This document shows positions 23,001 through 32,000 of a stretch of 64,000 bases of DNA, piece by piece; the first letter of the stretch is position 1; each line of letters opens with the position of its first letter. Under the pieces are notes generated by a model. It worked only from the letters and a program-made list of their open reading frames with translations. It was not told where the DNA came from and did no database searches. Origin of the DNA: Branchiostoma lanceolatum (lineage: Eukaryota > Chordata > Leptocardii > Amphioxiformes > Branchiostomatidae); assembly GCF_035083965.1 (NCBI RefSeq), contig NC_089726.1, forward strand, positions 13,025,501 to 13,089,500, read 5' to 3'. Made by a program: the position numbers and the translations under genes.

Positions 23001-26000
23001 GACGAGTGCACGTCCAGTCCGTGTATGCACGGCACCTGTGCTGACGGGGTGGGACAGTTCACTTGTGACTGTGAAGAGGGGTGGTCTGGACTCACATGTA
23101 ACGCAGGTAGGGACACTCTCTTACACCGTGAGATTCACCTTTTCGATGTGATTGTATTTCGATTGTATACGCACGCGATATGTTCTAACTTTTGATCATG
23201 GTTGGAAGGTAAATAGGGCCTCGTATAGTCGTAGATTTGAGAAATTCTTAATAGTTGGAAAATAATCGCCTTGTTCTTTTTATCAAGGGTTTCTATTTTC
23301 AACGATTATCCATTTACAGACATTTATTTTTCATACTGACAGACTATGATGAATGTGAATCCAGCCCATGTGCTCACGGTACTTGCACCGATATATTTAA
23401 CGGCTACACCTGTGAGTGCGATCCAGGATGGGATGGAACTGAATGCAATATAGGTACATACGTTCATTTATATATATATAATTATGCGATTGTACAGTAC
23501 AACGTTTCTTTGCGTACTATCAAATTATTCTGTCAAACATCATCATAATTGAGCCAACTCTATTTTGAAGTGGTCGATGTTACAGTCTTAGATTATTTAG
23601 GCGTACGCGTGGCATCAGGTTCGTTGCTCAGTAATTTCTTAACACGCACAAGCTCTGCTAACGACCCCTCTCACACAATGTTTTACAGGTGTCGACGAGT
23701 GTGCCTCCAACCCCTGCCAACACGGCACCTGCCATGACCTGGTGAACGGATACACCTGCAGCTGCGAGCCGGGATGGACCAATGACACCTGCCATCAAGG
23801 TACTGCAGATACTGATCAATAGTGGCAAATAGTATCTGAAGGGAGTAAACTTTGATATTGTCAAGAAACACCTAGTAACATGGCAATACGAGCATGATCA
23901 GATATTATCTTTTGCACAGATATCAATGAATGTGAATCCAAGCCCTGCCAGCATGGAACGTGTGTTGATAGAGTAAACGGCTTCACCTGCGAGTGTGACT
24001 TGGGATGGACCGACCCTACCTGCGATAAAGGTACGTTAGAAACCTTACAGACTCCCAGCTAGTAATTATCCATCGTCAAATACAATGTCCTATACTATAC
24101 TATGCTATACTACTAAGTTCCTGTGTATAACCTTGAGTAAAAAAAAGAAGATGTTTGCAACTTGCAAGTGAACAGAAACTTTCGCGGATGAAACCATAAA
24201 GTACTTTGTGACCCGCTTGATTTGTTTTATATAATTATCATACAGTGCGATATAAATCCTTTAAAGCTTTCTTTAACATCTTTAATTTTGCACAGATATT
24301 GACGAGTGTGAGTTCGACCCATGTACAAACGGCAACTGTACTAACTATAACGGAAGCTACTCCTGTGTCTGCGAGGAGGGATGGACCAACAATCGGACCT
24401 GCAACGAAAGTAATCAATAGTTTTAATATATCAGTCGTATTCTCTGTTTCCATTTTGAAAAATTGTTGGGTAACGATTGTATGTTCCTTTGTTATTCTAA
24501 CATATATCGTTACACAGGTGTTGACGACTGTGGCTCCAGCCGCTGTAACCATGGTGCCTGCATAGATCTCCACAAGAATTACACTTGTATGTGCGACCCG
24601 GGATGGACAGACTTAATCATCCACTATGAAGGTAAAATATCATTCTAATATTAGAATACGTAACTCAGTAACTGCATAAATCTAAATGATATGTAGCATC
24701 TGCAGCGCACAAAGTCGCTAAAGATGTGTATAACAAACAAAAAAATTGACCATAAACTGTTCCTTACTCCAACGCTGTTTAACAGACATTGACTGTGAAT
24801 GCAACACAACCGTGTCTGTCAACTCTACTGCCGTTGAGAACAACTACACCTGTACTTGTGATGGGGGCTGGAACAGGACCTACTGTAGTTTAGGTATTCA
24901 TAGTTACTTTGCTTTTATTTCTAGCTTGAATAAATCCATTACTTTTAGTTATCGAGTTATCTAGCTAGGAAAAATACATCTGACCCTATGGCATCTCCAA
25001 TGGGTCCTTTGTTTAGTACAACATCCTCAGAAAATGTCACTGTTCTTGACTTAAAGATGATATTCCCTCTTATCTTTAGAAATCGACGAGTGTAGCTCCA
25101 ACCCCTGTCAGCATGGTACCTGTACAGACGCTTTGGCCAGATATGTCTGCAGTTGTGAAGCCGGCTGGGAAGGAGAAAACTGTGATAAAGGTATCTACTA
25201 GTATTATTTTCCAACTCCCATCATTGCGCCAGCTGCGGTCACACTTAACGGAAGATAAAGTGCAATACAACACGTGTGTCATGAATCAAGATATAAAAGA
25301 CAATATCTTCATTAATTCCTTTTCAGAAATAGCGTTTCTGTGTTCCGTTAAGACGTCCTTATTCCAGTTGCAATTTTTAAACCACTTCACATTCTTTTCT
25401 CTTCCACAGAAATATTTAACGACTGTGCCTCCGACCCCTGTGGCTTACACGGAACCTGTACCGACGGTCTCGGTACTTACACCTGCACATGTGAAAAAGG
25501 ATGGACTGGTATCAACTGTGAAAAAGGTACAGCAATGACTCTACTTCGATTCACCACTTAAATGTCGTCTAGTGGCCAACATTTGGCCACCTTTGTCATG
25601 GAGCTCACTCTCATCTGACTCTTTGTGAGGCTAAATAAACGTGTATTGTTTTCTAATACTTAACATGTACTTTTGTATACCATATGTCACCCGTATTAGG
25701 TCCACCGACATACTCCTTCCAGCTGACAATGGATAATCGAGAGTTCACTGATCAGCTGAGTGATCCGACTTCTGAGACTTTCACTTCTCTAGCATCGGAA
25801 GTTTCAAGAACAGTAAGTCACTCGGCCTCATGTGCAAAATATTGCAAACTCTCATGTATAGAATCAACGATGGTCTATGCTTTCAAACGATATTTAAGAA
25901 TTCATCGATTCCAAACTGTCTTCAAGCTTGAAGAATTTCTTAACTCACTGAACCAAAGAAATAGAACTAACTCCAGATACGGAATTTTCTTGCTTAAAGG

Positions 26001-29000
26001 AAAAAGACATGATTTTTTTCTTCAAATTTTTTTTTGCCCCTACAGATATGGGTATGCCTGAACCAAACCTCTGTCGGCTCAGACGTCATCAACGTGGTGA
26101 TAAGCAGCTTCCGTCCCGGAAGTGTTATTGTAGATTATGACGTCCACTTCCGTCAGAACGCGTCTGTGGTAGGTGCGGAAGTACAAGAAGCATTCGTCTC
26201 TTTCTTAAGGAACAACACAGGCTTTGGCGACGCTTTAGGGATCCAAGTTGAGTCGATGTGAGTTCACCTTTGACCTGGCTCGTGTGTGTGTGTGTGTGTG
26301 TGTGTTTTTGTGTGTGTGTTTGTGTGTTTGTTTGTGTGTGTTTGTGTTTGAGTGTGTGTGTGTGTGTGTGTCAAGTGTGTGTCTGTGTGTGTGTGTGTGT
26401 GTGTGTGCGTGAATCGGTCTGCTAGCGGCTTCTACGGTACTGCAGCGGAACTTCCGGTTTTGATATCTCGTGATATCTGGCTCACCTGTTGTGGCTTTTG
26501 ATGTTAGGAAAAAGTGGTGTAGGTTTGGCCCCCCAGCAGTTTGTTCTGGCACTGCAGTGCAGGGGTGTTTTGTTAAAATGTTTGAAAGAGGATAACTCAA
26601 GAAGGGTTGACGGATCGTCGTGGTATTTGGTGTGCAGGTAGTTTAGGTGATGATTTTATTTGATAGTTTTGCAAATCAGGATCTAATTTTTATGTTTAGT
26701 GAGGAAAGTCTATTGTCACATTTTTGAACGGATTTTTTGATCGTTTTTAAGCATCTTTGATAAGTCTACCTGTCTACCTTTCTCTACCTGCCTAAGTTCC
26801 TTTCAAGAATGTGATTCAGATTAGGCTTATTTTCTAATCAAGTCTGACATTTACTGAACGCCACAGCTACAAAGCACTAAGAAGTCTAAAGTTTGTATTT
26901 AACGTATCAAATATCTCTTGATCTTTTAACGTGTCTTATAAGAGCTGATACGTTAATCTATAGATTGCAGATGTTCGAAAGCTTTCCAAAAAACAAACTG
27001 TCTACGAAAAATTATGTTTTCTCTGTCCTGTTGTCTCTGTCTCTACATGTCACAATCGCATCATTTTGTTTACAGTACAGAACTTACTAGTACTCAACAA
27101 AATTAAGACAAAGCAAGTGGTATTGGGTAAAATACCATCATCGTACTGTTCACAGCCGAGACAAATCACAACAAACTTCAATGCCTTTATCCATATTCAT
27201 TCAATTCCACCTATATCAAAGCCTCCGCGACCATGAATTAAAACTAATTTCAACCTAGTGTATTAAAGTTCCCGTTTCTTCAGCGTAATGAAAACAACTT
27301 GTTCACTTGTAGATATGATATGTTATTGGCACCTGGTGATACGTTGTCTAAATGCTGCCATCAGAGCCTTTTCCACTCATCATCATCACCATTGAGTATT
27401 ATTGGTATTTCCACTAACAGCCCACAAAATTGAGAAGATAACACGAGGAAAGCGCTGACAGCTCTTTATAGTTCACATGCATAACATGCATGGCCGAGAC
27501 GCAACGAGGCTACATCAAAACACAAACTGTTTATAAGTTTCGTGAGCAGTAATTGTAAATCTAATTTTGGGCCATTTTGATACTTAGGTCAGTTGGGGCT
27601 TACTTAAGATAGAAGCATATTCAGAATGATCAGCTTGGCTGCCTGGTGCTCTACTATGTATTGTCTTGTTGCAATTTTTTAGAATAGAGAATAAAGAATA
27701 TTTGGAATATTGCATATTGTCCACTAGCATCACCCATTACTAGACGCCATACAAATATTATGTTGGCTACATGCTGTAAAAACACCACAAGTCTCGGATC
27801 TCCTTAATTGAAATGTTTCTAACATCATTTTGCTACTTTTGTGTTCATTTTCTCTTACTTAAGAAAAGCAGATTCACTCTGTAAATGTACTCTTGACACG
27901 TCTCCCCACAATATGTCTCCGAAGCAAAGGATTGTCATCCATTTTAAGGTCTACAAGACTTACAAACAGAATGTCATTTCGCTTACCACACCATGTGACT
28001 AATACAACTCTTTTGCTTGCTGAATATATTTACTTTTAGGTGTGTAAAAATTGAAAGCATAGCGTGTAATTGAATTTCCCTTGTACATCTCTGTCATCAG
28101 ATACACACAGTTCTTTTCCCCTGGAAGCCACATTCAGAGTATCACATCTTTGTTCTTTTTAAAAGGCATGCAAAAAAACTCTACGAGTCCGTTTTAACGG
28201 CTAGAAACTGTTGACCTACAATGTGACGTACTTTTATCAATGCTTTTATAGAGCTATGTAGTCAGCCATTAACAATAATTCTTCTTACTAGTATACTTTC
28301 ACTAGACAAATTCTATTCGGAAATCTAGAAAAAGATTCTTATTCACTAAATTAATTTCTCAAGCTTTTACCGATGATGATCGCAGCACTTGTCAACATCG
28401 GTGGCGAGAACTCTGTCTGTCGCTTAGGTACGTCCTGTGAAGGAACAAACGAAGTCACAGTTCATAAGGTATCTTGACCACTTTATTGTCATATGATAAT
28501 ATCTGGTAAGATTGATGTCGACCGTTTGGAACGATGTCAAGAAATGCTATGGTTATGTGAAGTACCTGGAGCCACCTGGCATATGAAGGGATGCAGGTTG
28601 TTGCAAACGTCGTCATTCCACCTGGTTTTTGAATAGTACCAGTATTGAGCGCAATCTTCCCTGTCCCAACCGTTGTCCGGTTGTCCGGGAGCCCACGGGT
28701 GGTAGCTTCCAAGTGCAGTACCATCGATCCACTCAAAGCTTCCTTCCTTGTGCTGGTCGTGCAGGCCAAACCAGAATCCGGAATTGGAGTCGACGGAGTT
28801 CTTGAGGGAGATGAGGAAATCATCTGTAGCAGCGTCTCGGGGCATGGCAAGGGTGCCGCCGTCAACACGGCAAAGTAGGGCCGAGAGCTCGAAGTTTACT
28901 GGGGTGTTGAACGCCTTGTAGCAGGTCCCATGCCACTCTCTATAACCTAGGGGACAAGATGCTGGAAAACAGTTTTACAATTATAGAAATAGCAAAAGCG

Positions 29001-32000
29001 ATCGATATTGGAAAAGAAACCCCAACCCCTACATTTCAGTACATGTGCCATTCTATACTTTTCATTGTGTGCAATATCCCCTTTTATGTGATACCTTTTT
29101 TCTCTTGAACAGAGGCATTTTCTGATGTATGTGCGTCTTTTGTCTGAACATTATTAATTTTGTCTTTGAAACCACGTGATCAAAGTGATGAAAGGGCAAT
29201 TGCGCAACCACAAAGGCAAGCAAATAAATCAATACACAACTGAATGTTAATTTGATTAAATTCCAAAACGTTTCAGTTGTGCTCATGGTGTAGATTGGAC
29301 GCCTTACCTTCATTCGACTCTGGCGTGCCTGGAGGCCCAACGGGACCCATCAACCCTCGAGGCCCAGCTTTTCCTGGTGGTCCATCCATTCCCTTGGGTC
29401 CAGCAGGCCCCATGAGCCCCTTTTCTCCGGGAGGTCCAGGGGGCCCAGCAGACACAGGTCCAGCCGGCTCCATGGGTCCTCTTTCCCCTGGAGGTCCAGG
29501 GAGACCCGGGGGCCCAGGTGGTCCCATACTTCCCAAAGAGGCAGATGACACACCCATTTCTGAAAGACGATGGCTTTGGCGTTAATATTCAAGTCAACAT
29601 AGTACGACAGACAGACTCATGAAACCTAATATGGCATTATCGTGTATTTCAGTAGGTACAAGATCAGAATGTACAGAATTAAAATCATACTTTTTAAGTA
29701 TTTGCTACTTACGCCCAAGCTCCGTGCGTAGTAGCTCAGTCACCCAGTCCCTTGATGCAAGGTTGACCATGTCGTCAGAAAGGGTAGCTGTACATTATAA
29801 GAAATAAAATAAACACAGCTGTCATTTTCTGTAATATTGTCACGAAAGTCCAACTGGTTTGCAAACATCACAATCACTAACTTGGAAGCAATAACGAAAC
29901 TGACCTGCGAAGTATGGCAGCAGTATGGCGTTTGTCACGACAAACACAAGGACTGCTGTAAACGCCATCCACAGCTTCTTCACTTGACTGGACATGCTCG
30001 GTCCATCACCGTCAGCCTTGTTGTCAGCGGCTGCATGGTAGGCGGCTGGTTTGAAGAAACAATCATTGAACTTCAACGGCTCTAACAACGTTGAGTGGAA
30101 TGAAGAATTACAATAGAATTATAAGTCCACGTTGACGTTTGCACTAACATAGTTAATGGTGTTGTTGTTGTTGTTTGGCATGGTGTATAAACCATATGTA
30201 CATTCAGTCCACACGAGCACAGAGCGGTATCTTATGCTTAGAAAGTTGGCTTTTCAAACATGATTAACGAGAGTCAGACCAAGAAAGACAGTAAATAAAC
30301 TGGAAACTGATCTACCTGCACCGGAGCCGTACGCAGGGCTGATGGTTTGCCCATCATCGGTCTCCGACTCAGTCTGAGACTGCTGCATGGGTGCGGTGCC
30401 TGGGAGATTGTCAAAAACATATTGTTTAAAGCTAGACATAGACTTTACTGGAGTAAATACGTCTGAAAGCTAAGTACAATAGAATAGAAACATCTACATT
30501 CACTAGTGTTACCGGCTGGACCCTGCTGCTGCCGTCCAGGCATGATGTCCGCTTCTTCGGGTTTCCTGACAGAAAAACACGCCCTACACCAGACAAGGGG
30601 CTTGTTGATTGAACCACAGTCCGAGACTGAAGTGATCTCAAGATCAAACAAAAACGAAAAATCAAATTCTTAAAACAACTCGCGATCGTATGAAACGCCG
30701 CAATTTTCACAACATAGACGAATTATATGAACACGTGATTTCTTTGGTTGCTGAGCTCTAAATCATCTTTAAGTCATTACCTTCTCTAAGTTCGAGGGTT
30801 ACGACGATTTCGGTAACGTTAGCTTTTTTTGTAGGGGTATTTGCATATGGATGTTTGCTTCTTTGTTGTTTCTTTGTTGTTTCTTTGTTTGTTTGTGATT
30901 AAGCAGCACAACTCAATAATCTATGGGTAGATTGTAACCTAACATTTGGTATGTGGTTAGGTGCATCGAAGAAATAACTAGCACATTTTGGAGTCGTAAT
31001 GATATTTTTGTAACGAAGACGTGTGTTACAGATGTATGATTGGTAACGGGAGCAGCACATGTGTCCCCACTCCGCCCCAGCAGTGGCAATCCTGGATCAC
31101 CTACACCATCGTGGGTTGCGTGGCTGCAGTCCTCCTTCTCGTGTGCTGTCTCTTTGTTGTGGTGAGAAGTCAAAGGAAGTAAGTCGTGCCAAGTGCATTC
31201 TCACCTTCTGGTCAACACACTGTTTGTTTTTTCAATATCTACTACCCATTACAGACATCTAAAAACGTAATGTTTTGACGAAGTTCAATGATATCCGCTG
31301 TTGCCTGTCGTCAGTCCAAACCTTTTTCATCTCGAGTTCTCTTTAACTGAATCATATCTAGATGATAGCAATATATTTAGCTATTTCTTCCGAGTGGCCT
31401 CATGTGTCGTTGAGGCCTTACACATTGGTACCAGTGCTTTTTTCATAATCTACAGTTCTAGTTGAGTAAATGTTAATCATGTCTTATTTGAATGACATTC
31501 TTTTCCTTGTTTGTGTATTACAGCAGACAATGGTCCTGGCGATTGAAGAAGGAATATGACCAGTTTGACCCCTACGGCAGCAGACGCAGCAGCATGTGAG
31601 TCTGATGTACCTCATTTGGTCCATACCAAACCAGTACTCCCGCATGTCTAACACTTGAACATCGTACACCTTGTTTCTAACGGACGATTTAACACCCAGG
31701 ACTGACAATTTGTTGTGGGTTCTTCACCAATAGATTGTTTCATATGCCTTACACAATCAGATACGCTAGATGCGCTAGATAGTATTTAAGAAGGCTGTGT
31801 ACTACTAGTATATATACGCCAGTACATTTTTATATTTTGACATTTCCAGGGAAAGCCGTCAACGCAAGGTCACGAACCCCATTTACGAAGGGTAGGTGTA
31901 AAAAAAAAATCAGTATTTCCTGTGGTCCTTCCTCCAATTGTAAACAGTTCTAAACACAGGCACCATATCATAGCTGAACGGTTATTATCTGCAATCACGG

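Larger units (their letters stand above)
14684..25526 (+). other. EGF-SEA-2 array of 14 phase 1-1 EGF exons
   Basis: Five EGF exons lie before the nested TLR (14684-16174) and nine after it (22996-25526). All are symmetric phase 1 and mostly 111 nt. The last two (25080-25190 and 25410-25526) are close copies of EGF-SEA-1 exons 10527-10637 and 10854-10967: they share the starts [17 protein letters not shown] and I-[VF]-NDCAS. This shows that the 3' parts of the two genes are collinear duplicates. The first exon starts GNNEC, a weak calcium-binding variant. Confidence 0.87.

Noticed and set aside
26235-26600. His/Thr-rich minus-strand ORF
   Set aside because: It is the translation of the (GT)n microsatellite.
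29277-29585. Plus-strand Gly/Pro-rich ORF over the collagen exon
   Set aside because: It is the complement of the Gly-x-y repeat. The minus-strand reading has the correct triplet register and splice phases.
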